Program-made: the position numbers and the translations under genes
Part shown: piece by piece, positions 15,301-30,300 of the stretch
Numbering within the stretch: position 1 is the first letter of the stretch
Layout: every line of letters begins with the position of its first letter
Source of the DNA: Carposina sasakii
Lineage: Eukaryota > Arthropoda > Insecta > Lepidoptera > Carposinidae
Assembly: GCA_014607495.2 (NCBI GenBank)
Contig: CP053150.1
Coordinates: 10,436,495 to 10,500,494 of the forward strand
Direction: 5' to 3'
DNA length: 64,000 nucleotides
Notes under the pieces: model-generated
The model's database searches: none
What the model was told of the DNA's origin: nothing
The model's input: the letters and a program-made list of their open reading frames with translations, nothing else

Positions 15301-18300
15301 ATAAATAAATACAGCCTTTGTATTTATTTATGAATATTCTCTAAAACAATTCACATTTAGCAATATAAACAATATATACCAGTAAAGCAGCCTCCGCCGC
15401 ATCTAATGCCGGTTTTGCTGCCGCGAGCTTCTCCTCCGCCACAGCGGTTTCCGCCGCGATAACGTTCACGAGTTTCACCGCGCGATCTTTCACTTCCAAC
15501 ACTTCGCCTTTCACCACTTCGGCCGCCGCTTGCGATTCCGCTACAGCAGCTAACACCTGATTGGGTTAAATTATTGTATTTTAAGAAGTACTTCAGGATA
15601 TACATATAAAGGAAGTCAAAGTTATTTAAAAATCTGAAGTGTCCTTCCATTCAAAGTTTATAAATTAGCAGCTTTCTAAATGATGGCAACAAGTTTGGTA
15701 CAAAAGGTTGAATTATTTTTAAGATCTGTTAGTTTAACTGTGAGGTTTATCAAGTGTGTACTTTTGATGTACCTACGTTGAAGTGGAGATATTATGGCGA
15801 TTTCTATGTATGCAAAACAATGCGCTTTTAATTTATATAACTTTCTTTCAACACAAGCCTAAGCTGTATATTTCTTAGTCTCATGTTAAAAATAACTCAA
15901 ATAATTTAAAACCACTTCACATAATGGTAACTTTACCATAACTTACAAAGATTACAACAATCTAATGGTATAAATAACATACCACTTCTGCTTTGACGGT
16001 AGCTTCTTTTATCTCAACCTCCTTGAGTTCCAATTCCTTCTTCAGTATGTCCACACTGGCCGCCGCTTCGACAAGCTTGTCTAAACCCGTGGTCATTCTG
16101 TAAGAATTGATAAAACAGTTCAACAAATACCTAAACAGATATTATAAAGAGTTTCTCAATAAATGTATAAATATAATAGAATCTGCCATTATAGGGTGCG
16201 TGGAGTAAGCTAAGCTTTGCATTGGTATAAGTGTGCACTATAGGTAGACACACTAGACATAATTTCAGCTACATACATTAGGTGTGCATTCGCCTAGAAT
16301 ATAACGCGGCCAGTTGGCAAACGAACACCAGTTGTACAAGTGTATAAATGAGGCCTAATAATGGCTTTACATAAACAAAGTAAGCACGTCTAGCACTTAA
16401 GCACGACGCGTCCCTTGCTTTTAGGGTAAAGACACACGGACTGCAATCCAACTGCAATTCGACTGCAAAATTGCAGTTCCGATGCAGTTTAAATGCAGTT
16501 GGCACGTTGACCTGCAGTTTTACAACAACACACAAATGAAAAGTTGACGGACTATAATTATAATAGACGTACCTTCTCGCCATCTCAGCAATACTAAGAT
16601 GTTTCTCCTTATACAAAACTTTGTATCCTTCCAAGAAAGAGAGGTACGATTTGGGAGTGACGTGTGTCTGCCGCCTAAACCGTTCATAGTAAACGCTGCA
16701 AGTTTCCGCTACGTTGTCTTGCACTAAGCCCATTATTTCGATTAATTGTTGCTTCGTTTCCGCAGAACATACTACCTAAAAAAGGTATTCATTACAAATC
16801 CAGATATTTACTAGAAGTAGTTTATTTCCATCGCATTTCACATTATAAGTTAGTCACATAATGGTAAAAACATTATGTACCCTTTCTGATTCTATTTAAT
16901 TTATCAAAACGTTGCACTCGAAGCATATACGACGTAGACACTAACAGGAATCGCAAGCTGCATTTTTTTAGATTTAGTTATTACACACATAATCACATAA
17001 CACACACGGTAGTATTTCCCCTAATTACAATATAATATTATTGACTACTCACTTGGAATTCCGAAAGGAAATGCTGTGCAACCTCAATAAGCGCCGCCCG
17101 CGGCCATTTTTGGAACCAATCCATGGTGGAGCCGGATATAAGACCAGGGAACTTCAACGCCCTACTCCTAAACTTTTCACCAACCTACAAGTATCAACGA
17201 AGTAAACTTAACTTTAACTCATTTATCTGTTTTTAAGAGAGAGGAGAATGTAATTTGATAATCTGTTTATTGACAGCTATGAAAGGGTAAAATTTTAACA
17301 TACTTACCTATTATAAAATAAATTAGTAAGATAGTTAATAATTAGATATTAATAAAGAAATAAGATAAATACCGGCGAGAAACATAAGACTATGTGTAGA
17401 TTAGCACGTGATCTCATAATGAAGTATTCGTATAAAACGTCGGGCACAGGAATCCTTCTTGGTGCGTACTTCTTCATTATTGGAGTCAACTCGTTCAAGA
17501 TTTCATCTAAAAATAAATAACAAATCAGTTAGATTAAAGTCCTGCCTAGTGCTGATGCAGGGCCCTGTGCTGATGTTTCACTAGAGTACATCAGCTGCAT
17601 TTCCTTCCGTGCATGTCGTAAGGTCAACTGAGCAACTCTGGAGCGTAAAAAAGTACAGGCATACACCCCTCCCCCCTGCAGATTAATTTGCATTCGCTGC
17701 CGGAAGATTTTCTAAGGGTGCCAAAATCAGGTCAACGCCTAGTGCGAGGACGCAAATAAGTGTCGCTGGCACCTCTAGAAAGCCTAGAAGATGCAAATAC
17801 GTAGTCACCGGCACTTAATGTGTTTAAAGTAAGCTAAAAAAAATGTCCTTTCTTACCCATTTCATCCTTGGGGAACAGATTGGCGATTTCTCCTGAACTG
17901 AGGATGTTATTCAAGAACTCCAAAAACTGTTCGTCTTTGATGTCATTGTCTGTGAATATGAACGTGATGCCCTGTCCTTGCAGGCCGGCGAATCGGTACA
18001 AATACTTTATGTCGTCCATAAAGTTACTTACGTTGTATGATCTAGAAAATAAATGGAGATCTGTAGTCTCTGCCTACTCCTATGGTATATAAGCGTGAGT
18101 TTGTTTGTATGTATCTATAAAATAAAAATAAAATATGAAATGAACTGTGTTTATGAAATGTATATGAACTTGTTTTTTTAATTAGTATAACATTTATGGG
18201 GTATCTAAAGGACAAAGTTGATACTGTCTTTCTCTAAAATATCAAGATAGAGACCGCATCAACTTTGTCCATCAGATAGGCTATCTATCTATCATTAGAA

Positions 18301-21300
18301 AAATCGGCTCTTAATAAGATAACCACACAAATAGTATGACATACCTTGATAATGTAATCTGATAGAACGAGAAATTAGCTATATATGAAGCCAATTTGGT
18401 CAAACTCTGTTTACCAGAACCACCGACTCCGACCAGTAAAGCGTTACCTCTGAAAATATAAACAAACTGATTAAATATTATATGACATCAACATGCCCGT
18501 TTCACACAATAAGGTGCTAGAGTATCTGTAAACTGTATTAGACATTAACAAAAACATAAGGATTTTAACATTAAAATAACCCAATTTACATACAGATAAA
18601 ACACGTAAATATTTTGACGTACTCACCTACTCTACCTCTCTGGTTCAAATGCGATCAGCCGTTTAGGCCCTAGAGAGCATGCCAAGCAAATATAGACATG
18701 CAAACTTTTATACATACATTTGAAAAACATATACTATAGAAGGCAAAGTGTTAGCAAGTCTGGCTTACTAAATGGTAACGGTCCACCCCATAACATAACC
18801 CTTCTTCTAGCGCAGTCGGGAAATAACAGAACAATCTATAAGATCTGTATAGCTCACCTGGGTGTGTTTATAATCCTCGAAATGATGAACAGATGAACCA
18901 TACAGTCGTGGAAGAACACGAGATCGAGATGCGCTCCTCGGATCTGATCGTTAAACTGTTCTTGGAACTGTCCCAGTTTCATCAGCACGAAGTCCCATCT
19001 AATTTGGTTAACATGTACAAAAAATCAGTACAGAAGAGAGCACTTTTATCATTTTCTTTAGTTCAAAAACGATGTTGCTAAAGATATGGGAATGTTACTT
19101 ATGACGAGCTAGCAAAATAACCTGCCATAAAGGTTGGTGTTGCTGAGGTATATTTTATATTCATTACGGGCTTGTGACCAGCATTGAATCAACTTTATTT
19201 TTAAGTTTAACTTTAACTGGTAGGCGGACATGCGTCCAACCAGCCCCCCTAGCACGACCACGCATCGTGGATATCGTATCGTCTCTATACAAAATTCAAC
19301 ATGGGCGTCTATATTTATCGTATTTTGACAGGTTAAATGTCGATAAATCGGTTTATCATATCGTGTTTTGCAGATCATGCTACTTGGGCTGATAGGTTAT
19401 CACTGCCTATTTCACACACATGCTCTTTAAGATGAACAATATAGCCTATGTGTTATTCTGCTGTATGATGCTGCTGTTTTAATACTGTTTGTGTGAAACA
19501 TCATCTTCCGTTCTGGTTTTGAAAGTGCCAAACTACAACTTTACTCACGAAGGAAGCTCTTCATAGATCTTCGGCGCATCAGTAGTAAAGTCCTCGTCCT
19601 CATCTCCCGTAGGATCGATAGGTTCTCTGAGGAAGTTCACGAAGTATGTCTCCGATTCGGGGAACTCCGACAAAACATCGGAAAGCTTCCGCCGATGCCG
19701 TCTTCCAGAAGTTACTGACGAACCAGTCTTTGTCGTCGTATGTTGTGAACCTATAGGGTATTTTATACAGGTAAGGTGAAATGTCGCTTTACACTGCCTT
19801 TATTGGCGTCTCGCTCACATAATGGAAACAATCCTGCTATAAAGTTTTATGATATAGTCGTCGCTGTTAGCAGTAGCCTAATCTATCGTATTGGGTTCTG
19901 TAACCATTGACTTCTTGAATATTTTCAATCAATAATATGTACTACATTTTGCTTTTGCATTACTAACTTACTACTACTAACGTAGTAATTTGCATTACTA
20001 CATTAGCTACTTACCGATCAGAAATAACCCTCAGACATTCGTGGAACCACAACTTGATGGCAGTTTTGATAGATTGTAACTCTTCCCTCTTTATAAACAA
20101 TATTCCTTCCCATATTCTGGACAAATCACGAAGATTGAATACGTAATGGAACTTGGCAGGCGTAGGCAACATTTTAACCTAAAACACAAATACAGTAAAT
20201 TTTAAATAACAAATGTTTATTATTGAATGCCTACGAAAAGGACATTATTAGATTAACTACTTCTTACATGTAAAACTAACATCGGATACTATACCTTTGT
20301 TTGTTGCCAAATATGTCTAGTCACTGGGACAAGTCTGGGCATGAACTCTGTAATCTTCTTATCAAATCTAGTTTTGCAGAAGTAGCCAGCGCTTATGGTT
20401 TCTGGTAAAACATAAAAATAGGTCACTCGCTCATCAAGTAACTAAGATCTTTATAAAAAAAAATGTAGATGCAAAGTTGTTACCTGATGCTATTGGTGTA
20501 AACTTACCAAAAATCCTATCCATTGAAATATTACTAGGAAGGGTACAGTTGAAAATATTGAACTGCCTCTTTAACCGTGGAGGAATGTCATTTCGGCCAC
20601 CACCTTAAAGCAAAAAGTTAGTATGTATGTAATACTATTACTATGCTAATAGCTGGAGCTGCTGATCTGTTTAAAGATATGTTATACTAGTAGCCCGCCC
20701 TCGATTCGGTACATATCCTCTAAAATTTGGAATTCCCGTTTGTCCTGTTCCCGTGGGATAATCGGGAAATATGTTCTCAGTGCTTCCTTACACTACCTAC
20801 CGAATATACGTGTCATATTTCATCTCTATATGTCATGTGGTTTTCGTAAAAACTTGAAATTCCTGTTTGTGCCGTTCCCATGGGAATTTCGAGTAACCCG
20901 TTCTTAATGGTCTTTTACACCCCCTAACAAACGTGCACACCAAATTTCATCTGTGTACGTCAAACGGTTTATTTTTATACTTATTGAATAAGCTTTTGTT
21001 CCGGTACAGTGAAAATTTCGATAAAAAATTGGAATTCCCGTCTGCCCCGTTCCCATGGGAATTTCGGGAAATCCGTTCTCTTAGTGCTCGCTCTTAGTAC
21101 CCCTAATGAACATACACACCAAATTATATCTTATTTGGCGAGAAAACTGGAAGGGAGCGGATGCATTTTACTTGTGAAATTCAAAATTGTATCTGCCCGT
21201 TTCTTCGTGGGCTCATGTAGGTATGTTGTTTTTGCAATTCTTTTTAATTTTGACTAATTTTACACTCGTTTTTAAGGATTTTCCCGACGTTTCCATTCAT

Positions 21301-24300
21301 CATCATTATCATCCATCATAAATTCAGAAATAATCAGTATTGGCTGTATGGATGCTGTATTCCTTATGCACTTTCTTCGGGATAAAAAAATCTGTCATGT
21401 TGTGTCATGTCATCTGTACGTCACAGAATAATAAATTCCCCAGAACCCGTGATCACGCACACTTTTGAAGCAACTTTTAGAAGGTCTAATTTTTACAACC
21501 TATTTACTGTATCTAAAAAACTGATAATATTTTTATCGATGGCAACAATCGGCGGGTTAGAAGAACGGAAGATGCGGGATTTTTGACTCGTTTTTGCTTA
21601 ACTACCCGGAATACATCTGCCATTGAGGAGTCCTTCTGGGGACTTGTTATTCTATGGTGTATGTCAAACATATACCTTCATGGGTCAAATAGTTAATTTT
21701 TTGTATTTAATTAATATTTATTGCAGCACAGTGGAAATTATGCGAAACCCTATAGCCTATAATGATCCGGGTCTAATAAGGATTCTAACAGTGAAATAAT
21801 TTTTGAAATCGGTCCAGTAGTTTCGGAGCCATTCGCTGCAAATAAATAAACAAACAAACGATCAAAGTTTACCTCTTTATAATATTAGTATAGATATCAA
21901 TTCGCAAATAAATTATTACAAATTTAGGGCATACCTACATCCTAAAGAGTCAGATCAGTTGTTTGATAATCATTCTATTATCCATTCTATCACGTCAGTC
22001 AAACAATACTGACGAAATATATACTGCTGGATTTTAAGTAGAGTTATGCTAGCGAGTAAAATGATGGACAAGTTGCTGCGAGAGGTTACCACTTGACAGA
22101 TAGCGAAATAAAAAAATAGTGTTACTCCAATAATACTCGAAATTATGTACGATTCGGTATCTGTTTCGAATTAATTTTTTTGTATTTTTTGTCAATTATG
22201 CCGTTGTTGCAGAAGGTACTATATTCGTACATATATATATATTATGCACATTAATGTACTTACTGTAGTTATTGCTGTCGACTAATGTCTGAATTTAGTG
22301 AGAAACCTCTATAAGAGAATGAGATTGTGCTCCCTTGAACTCTCGCTTATCCAGTTTGACTGTACTGCGAAATCGATGGAGGCTTTAGCGAAATGTGTTA
22401 GATTATCGAATCTTTTCGAAATTTCATGTAAATTTCTGTTATAGTTAATGTTCAGAGGTCGACTGATGTCTGAATTCCGAACTAAACGTACCAAATCGAT
22501 GGTGCTAAAAATGTGTTAGATAAAAAAACTATTTCAAACTGTATATATATACAGGGTGTAACAAAAAGGGTATGTTAAGCGAAAAGCTATGTAAATAGCC
22601 CACTATAGAGAACCTATACAAAATTTGAGACCCGAAATCACATGTTTATTTTTCCCGATAGTATTAAATATCTCAGTGAAATTGTGACGAAAATAGATAG
22701 GTTCGATTTACATAAACATATCGCGATTAATTCAATATCGCAAATAATGTCGCGATTCAATTAATCGCTCACAATTAAATATTATAACACTACTGACACT
22801 GTGCTGACAACATTAAAAAGAAACAAAGTCAATTGTAGCTGTCATTTTACTCTACATAATTATTATTTTTATTAATTATATAAAACTCTTCCGTAACTGA
22901 CTACAATAACGTATAACCAACGCACAGCTATAATAACTACATTTTTTTAAATATTTAGTACATTTTTATTATTATACAAATTAATACTAAATAACCTACG
23001 AAGTAAACTTATTTGCAATAAATAATAACTAAACCTACGTAAAAAAAAAACAAAATTAATAATCGGACTATAACAAATACTTAGCTTAACTCCTGATTAA
23101 GCAAGTGGCCCTAAGTAGCATGTTATGTTAAAATAGAAAAACCACTGACCGGGATGGATCATAGCTCCGAACATCTGAATATCAGCGATAGTGAGGAATT
23201 CTCCAGGCTTGTCCAGTGAATAGAATCCACCAGTCTCCATCATTTGTCGCACAATCTCATTTGTCACCTTAAATACAGTGACGTGATTATTTTATCGAAG
23301 TAAATACAGTCTATTGAAAAATATTTTGGAGTCTACGGGTAATATTTTTTACGATTCATTTCAATATATTCAATCTTATTATTAATTAAATATATCTCAG
23401 TATATTCAATGTGTACATTATTAAGTCGAACGTCAACCTTAAAGGGACATCACCAATTATATGATTTAAAACGTAGCCTATAATCTTTATAATATCGACT
23501 CACCTGATCTCCCCACGCGTTAACAACGGGCATGTTAATATCGTCCACGAACACCGTCATAGACCTCCCGCCCGGCGGCCCGTATGTTGTGCCGACGCGC
23601 TTTTCTACGTATGACTCCACAATACGCTACGAAAGAGTTTTTAAAATTTATTAGAAAATGGTCGCAATTTGATCCACAGACTGTCAATATGTGTTTTATG
23701 AGGCATGAGCTATATAACTACCAAGTTTTATTTAAATCGGTTCGATAGTTTTGCAGGAAAAGTGTAGTAAACATCCAAATATCTTGACATTCATACCACA
23801 TGAGATTTATTTTTGAACAAAACCATACATAGATAGAAATTCACCGCACTTATAATGCATACCTACCTTACTAAAATAGAAAAAAATACACTAACTTGGA
23901 ACATATTAGGCGTGGTAGCAGAAGAAAAGTTGATCATCTTGAACAGCTTGACCTCATTATCATACTTCTGCATGTAGCTCTTCAACATAACAGTCTTGCC
24001 CGTGCCCTGTTCCCCGATCAATAGCACAGCTTTGTTCTGTTTAGCGATCGTTTCGATTAAGAACGATATGCACACGTTATCGATGTTTGGTACTAAAATC
24101 GACGAGTACTCCGGTACTGTGTCTGAAGGGTAAAGGTAATCTTCCACGTTTTCTGACCTAAAAATTTGTTTGTAAAATATAGGATCGGCGTAAGAAGAAC
24201 AGCTTAAGGGTTATACCTAAGTATTAGTTACTTAGGAAGTTTCATAATCTATAGTCAGAAATGGTCGAGGAAAGATCCAATTTCAGAAAAATTAACTATA

Positions 24301-27300
24301 CAGGGTGATTTTTGGTCGTCAACGTTCCCGAATACTACGAAATCTCCTCATCATCACGATCATTTTTCTCCATGGAAGCATACCTGGGAAGTGTCTGGTT
24401 CCCGAGATATTAGGGTCCAAAGTTGAGTAAATAGACTGCGTTTTTCTGCATAAATGCACATAGACGCGCGTAGCAAGATATTTTCACGAGAAATAATTAA
24501 TATCTGCCTATGAAAAAACTAGCATAAACACTGGACACTATAAATTTCGCTTGATCAAGTAATTAGAAAAAAAAAACAAAAATTTTTACATCGCGTCCCA
24601 GCATTTTTTGACATAAACTTACTTTATTTGATATACAGGATAGATTTTTGTCGTCAACGTTCCCGAAAACTACGGAATCTCCTCATCATCACGATTAATG
24701 GGCATGGGAAGTGTCTGGTTTCCAAAATATTAGGGTCCAAAGTTGAGTAAATAGACTGCGTTTTTCTGCATAAATGCACATAGACGCGCGTAGCAGGATA
24801 CGAAAAATAATTAATATCTGTCTATAAAAAAACTAACATAAACACTAGACACTATAAATCGCACGACCAAGGAATCCCAGCATACCTTTATTTCAAATAT
24901 AGAATACGTACCCTTCGTTAAAGGTGGCCACAAAAAAACACCCTGTATAGAGGGTTTCGTTAACGGTGGCAACTAAAAAACACCCTGTATATTGTAGACA
25001 TCTTATTATGACAGCATAATTAAATATTACTAATTTTTAAGGAAGTATTTTTAGAAACTTACCAATGCTGCCACACGCCTGTCTCCGTGACCATATACTC
25101 AAAAGGCATGATCCATTCTTTCGACTTAGCGCCTGGCCAGTCCATTTTGACGGGCAATTTGGTCATGAACTCGGCCATTTTCGTCCTCGCATCCAATTCT
25201 AAAACCGCTCCGAGTGACCACATCATGGCAAATATGAATAACCGCTCCAAATGACGGTCTGTGTGTAATTCTAAAATGGAAACACTAATTAATGTCAAGA
25301 CAATATGATGAACTTTCATATTCATTATAATATTTCTACTTGGATATTCTAATGAGTGTATTCTAATACACTCATGACATTACAAACGTATTTATTGTAA
25401 GTATGCCTTTGCTTTAAATATGTAAAGTAAGTACTTACTGCCGCCAGGTATTTCAATTTGTAGAAGACCAATTAGCACATCAATAGCTTGTCTGGAAACA
25501 AGAAATTAATAATCATAAACACTGTAACTGTACAAAGTTCTAACTGATGATGTAAAGTATTTGCTGCGAACCTCGGTTGTCAAGTTAACCGTATCAAGTA
25601 CAGCGCCTTTTTCACTCACACTGAATACAATGTACTATACAACACTACACAGCCACAAAGATCCCCGCGACAGATGGAAATGCTTTACCCTGAATGACTG
25701 ACAGAACAACGCACATCTGAGACTTGGAGGATATGTTCTTTGTATGACATAGGCATCCGATAAGAAAGAATTTACAAAAATTCCTATGAGAATTCCTAAG
25801 TTTACGAGAAAAGGCGTTAACTTTCTTTAGTACCTGATATAATGGGCTTCCAGCAGCTTCATTTTAGCCGGAAGTTTCTGCTGAACGTAAGAGTGCACAT
25901 CATCATAAGCCTTGTTGAACGCGTTACGCAATGAATCGGCTTCTTTTTGACCACGCTTCTTTAGCCATCCCTGGAAAAATATACAATTTGTACCCTACCC
26001 ACATATGCATTGATTTAACATAGTTTATTTATTCAGAATATCAAAAACATCATCAGCTACATTTTCTTCCGTTCATTTCGTAAGAGTCGACTAAGAAACT
26101 CGGACTTTCTCTCAGGCAACAAGCTAGCACCTTGTCACGGATCATTAACATCTGTCCCCGCTATGTTAAACTGCTGTGTGGAATCTTTATGACCCTGCAG
26201 TTCTGGCTACCCCAATTTAAGAACACATCCGTATGTATATTGGTCCGTTTTGAAAACCAGCGCTGCTTGCAAGGTAGGCACGCCTATCTTGTCTTAGCAG
26301 CATCCAGCTGAAAAGGGACCCGTTTGGCGGTTGCACGTACACGGGACTGACGGGCTCCAAATAGGGCACACAGTTCTACTTACTGTTCTTCGTTTCATGT
26401 TACTTCTACCTGTCTACTTACTTCTTTTGATCTGTATTTCTACCCTATTTCTATTGTCCTTTTCTATGTTACTTCTGTCCGTGTATGTGTAATTTTCAAA
26501 TAAAAGTCTATCTATTCTATTCTATATATGTATGTGTAGTGGAGCCATCTACAGGATGCAAACGGAACTACAGAAATCCTAGAAGGCGATATCGAAGTTT
26601 CTCACAGTGATTGGAATATATACATACATGGGTCAAACAACAACTAGTGACCCGGTGGGGCCGGAGTCGCTTCCCTTTTGATATGTATGTAGACTAAGAA
26701 CTTACCTCAAGCACAGGCTGCCATTTCAGCACAGAGGACGAAAGGAACACCATCCCCATCCGACTGACAGTGGCCGGCGACGCATTGTCCACGTTGTCCG
26801 GCTCAAACACCAGCTTGCTGTTCTGCGCCATTGTTATACGGTCACCGTTGGCGAGGGTCAGGGTCTTGTTGTCGTCCAACACGGAGTTTAGGTTCTCTAT
26901 CCAAACCGCGTCTACTGGTCCGTCTGTGGTGTTTAGGTTCAGTTAGATTTGGTCAGGTTAAGTTAGGTCCCGGATCTCATAATGAGCCCACGAGTTGAAC
27001 GACGTGCATTGTATACCGTAAATAAATGTAAAATATTCATACATCGGTGAATATTACCTAAAACAATCCAAGTAGTGTCAGATTTCTTTACTTTGAGCGC
27101 TCGTCTCCAGAGAGTAGAAAAGATGCCGTCTGTCCAGTCGTTTGTGGCTACATCTAGACGCCCGAACATTTGAGGCGCTGTGATAGCCTGCAATAATTTT
27201 AATTCTTAGTAGAGACAAAGATATAGCGATCGTTTTTGACGTCTTACTATGAGACAATTTATATTGTATTGTAATAAGTAAATAGCTCCAATCAAAAATA

Positions 27301-30300
27301 GTCCCAATCGGTTTAACAGTATATAGTTAAATCCAGACAAACTATACGCAAACCATATATTTTTCTTCTAATCCAAATGATGTATTAAGGACCGCAGCCA
27401 ATAGAGATCCATAATCTCCGCCTACAAAAGATCTTCTAGAAAGACGTGATTTAATGTATACATGTTAGGTATGTATGAAAAATAACTACTAAAATAGCCA
27501 AGAAAGAAAGAAAGCAAGAAATACCTTAGGATTCATCCTCATCTCCCTATGCGGTTTCCCCACCTCAGTCAAGGCGGCCATTAGGGAGTGTATACACGTG
27601 GTTTTACCCGACCCCGTCGGGCCCATAGTCATTAGACCGTGTCGTACTAGTGACGTCTCGAATAACTGGATAATCTTTAGATTCCAATCCGGATGGTTGA
27701 TGAGACCGGTGCGTTCGGTTACTGAAGTTATTGCACGTTGCATCTCACTGAAATTATACAAAGACATACATACACAATATTAAAAAGGGCGGCTGGTAGT
27801 GTCTGGAGTGCAAAACGGGAGATCTAGCTTTGTGGCATGCTCTGGAGGAGGCCTGCGTCCAGCAGTTGACAGCAATAGGCAGAAGATGACGACGATGATG
27901 ATATAGAAAGACGACTGTGTTCCCAGACATGGGGTATTCAGAACTGAAGGTTCGCGAATGAGATGCTACAGCCAGCCACTTTTAGCATAGCGGGGTCAGA
28001 TGTAAAAGATCACTGATAAAGTGCTTGCTAGCTCATCACCTGAGAGAACGCTTCAAAACTTCGTAGTATTCGCGGAAATTATTGATGATATAGGTATAAT
28101 AAATGTTTTGAGTAAGTCAGCGTGATATACAAACACTGCTTCAGCAAGTGCTGATAGGCTAGCAAATTGATGTAACTATATTTATAAAATCATAGTAATA
28201 GTATTTTCCTGGGGATTCGAATTCGCAAACAGCATAATTTGTCCGAAATAGATCAATGAAACACAATTCACGCTTGTGTCACTCTAGAGTCACAAGATAT
28301 TTCGGAATAACCTATTTCTGGCAGTATAAGTTTAAATGGGAGGCAAGTTGTCAATCTACACTACACCATAGAGGAATAAGATATTCCTCTAAGACTACAC
28401 ATAGCGGCTTCTCGCTTACACAATAGAAGCAATCCTACTTTAAAAAAATATATACTTACCGCCACTGCGTTTGACTAAGCTTGATGCCCGGGAACAAATC
28501 TTCAATGAGAGACACAAACAGTGGCTCGTCTTCATCCACAAGTTTTGATACATTCATTTCTCTGGCAAAGAAAGTCATTCGATAGATACAAATCATCACC
28601 CGAGTAGATTTTTAAAACATACTTTATTTGTGCTAATATGCTCTAAATTTTAAGATATTAATATAACTTATCTACCCCCTTATTTTTGTTACTTGCAACC
28701 GGTCGCAATCACTGGATTATGTATCGTCTTCTTACTATGTATGGTGACTGTCAAACATGACATTTAGTATTATCCTATTAAATAATGAAGTCGGTTAAAA
28801 AGTAAAAGCTCCATAACGATAGTTTACCAAATAGGATTCTTTGAATTGGTTGCGTAGTAATGTTTTAAGTGATAAGTTATTATTGAAAAAGCAAATTAAA
28901 CTCACTTTAATACTCTCATCATGATATTTTCTTCCGTACTGTCAGGATTGGCTCGTTTCTGGGCGCCCATAGTACGTAGCACAGAGAGAATGTTCCGCAA
29001 ACCGAAATCGTAGTGCACTTGCTTAGACAACTGCTCTTCGCAGAGCTTGTATAGTGTGAAAAATTTACGCGCTGCAAGCATATAAAATATAGTATTTCCC
29101 GCATTATAGTAGCCCCGCCCCACTAATAAACCTTTTCAAATTCATTAATGTTTCTCTTCTATCACGTCAAATTCATCACGAGAGCGCAAATAACGTTTGC
29201 CAGAATTGTATGAAGAATGCATGCTTAGCGAGTACTTACCTACGAGTACTTATGATATGCCGCAAGCTTCCTTCTAAATTTATATGTTATTAAAGTAACT
29301 CTATCGGTCTGGCTTTCACGCCAAAACAACTGATTGAATTAAATTTGGTACACAAGTAGTCTAGAGCCTGAGAAAAGACATGGGCTACTTTTTATCCCGG
29401 ATAATTTTGACATTTTATTTTTTCTGCAGTCCAAGCGGGCTTAGTAGCGGGCGTCCGGTACTACTATATAAAAGAAATAGTCTTACCTAACAATATGTTA
29501 TCTTTAAACCCGCAACTGGCCAATTTAACTCTGATAATTATCTGTCGATCCGGCACCATCATAGCCACAGAGCGGAACTGAATCTTCAGGTTTTCAGGCA
29601 ACTCCTGTCGCCCGGCGTAACCCGGATTCATTGTAATTATAAACGCAAACTCCGGGTTTAGGGTCACTGTGTCACCATCGCTGCAAGTAAACATTACTAG
29701 TATTCGCCAAGTATCGGTCCTTTCACCATAAAATCTGACGACTCGTGATTGTGATCACAGGCAACTACAGTCGCGATGAGAGATCTGCCTTAGTAAATAG
29801 GGCGGTGCCACCGGTGGCCAGGCACAGAGCGTCGACTCTAGAGAGCCAGACCAAGCAGGACTAAATAGAGCGCAGTTATAAAAACTCGCACAGGCTGTAT
29901 ATAAGTTGCGCGCTTAGGCTAATTACGGCACTGATCTGTAGAGCTATTGCATATCTTTTTTGACAGCTCATAGTAAAGATCACTCATTGAAATAGTAATG
30001 AAAGTATTTGTGATTGTTGCTAAATTTTCTTTAGGTAAGTCATCATGCCACTTCTATTCAATGACTTTTTAATTGGTGATCATCACTATTATACAGGTTT
30101 ATATGCAATTAAATATTAAAACTTAATACGCATGCCTTGCATAATTATGCCTTACATAAATAAATAATATATCGATGACCAGATACTGACCTAAATATAA
30201 AGAATTCCTTCTTCTCTCTCCTAGCAGTAAGACAGATGTAGATTTGTTGCGCGGCCACTGACAGTACGGGTAACTCGATGCGATTGAACTCGTCGAAACA

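Noticed and set aside
16278..16733. A 151-codon minus-strand open frame
   Set aside because: Only 16573-16733 is coding (exon 63). The rest is read-through past the donor into repetitive intron.
18893..19081. A plus-strand open frame of 62 codons
   Set aside because: Antisense shadow of dynein exon 58.
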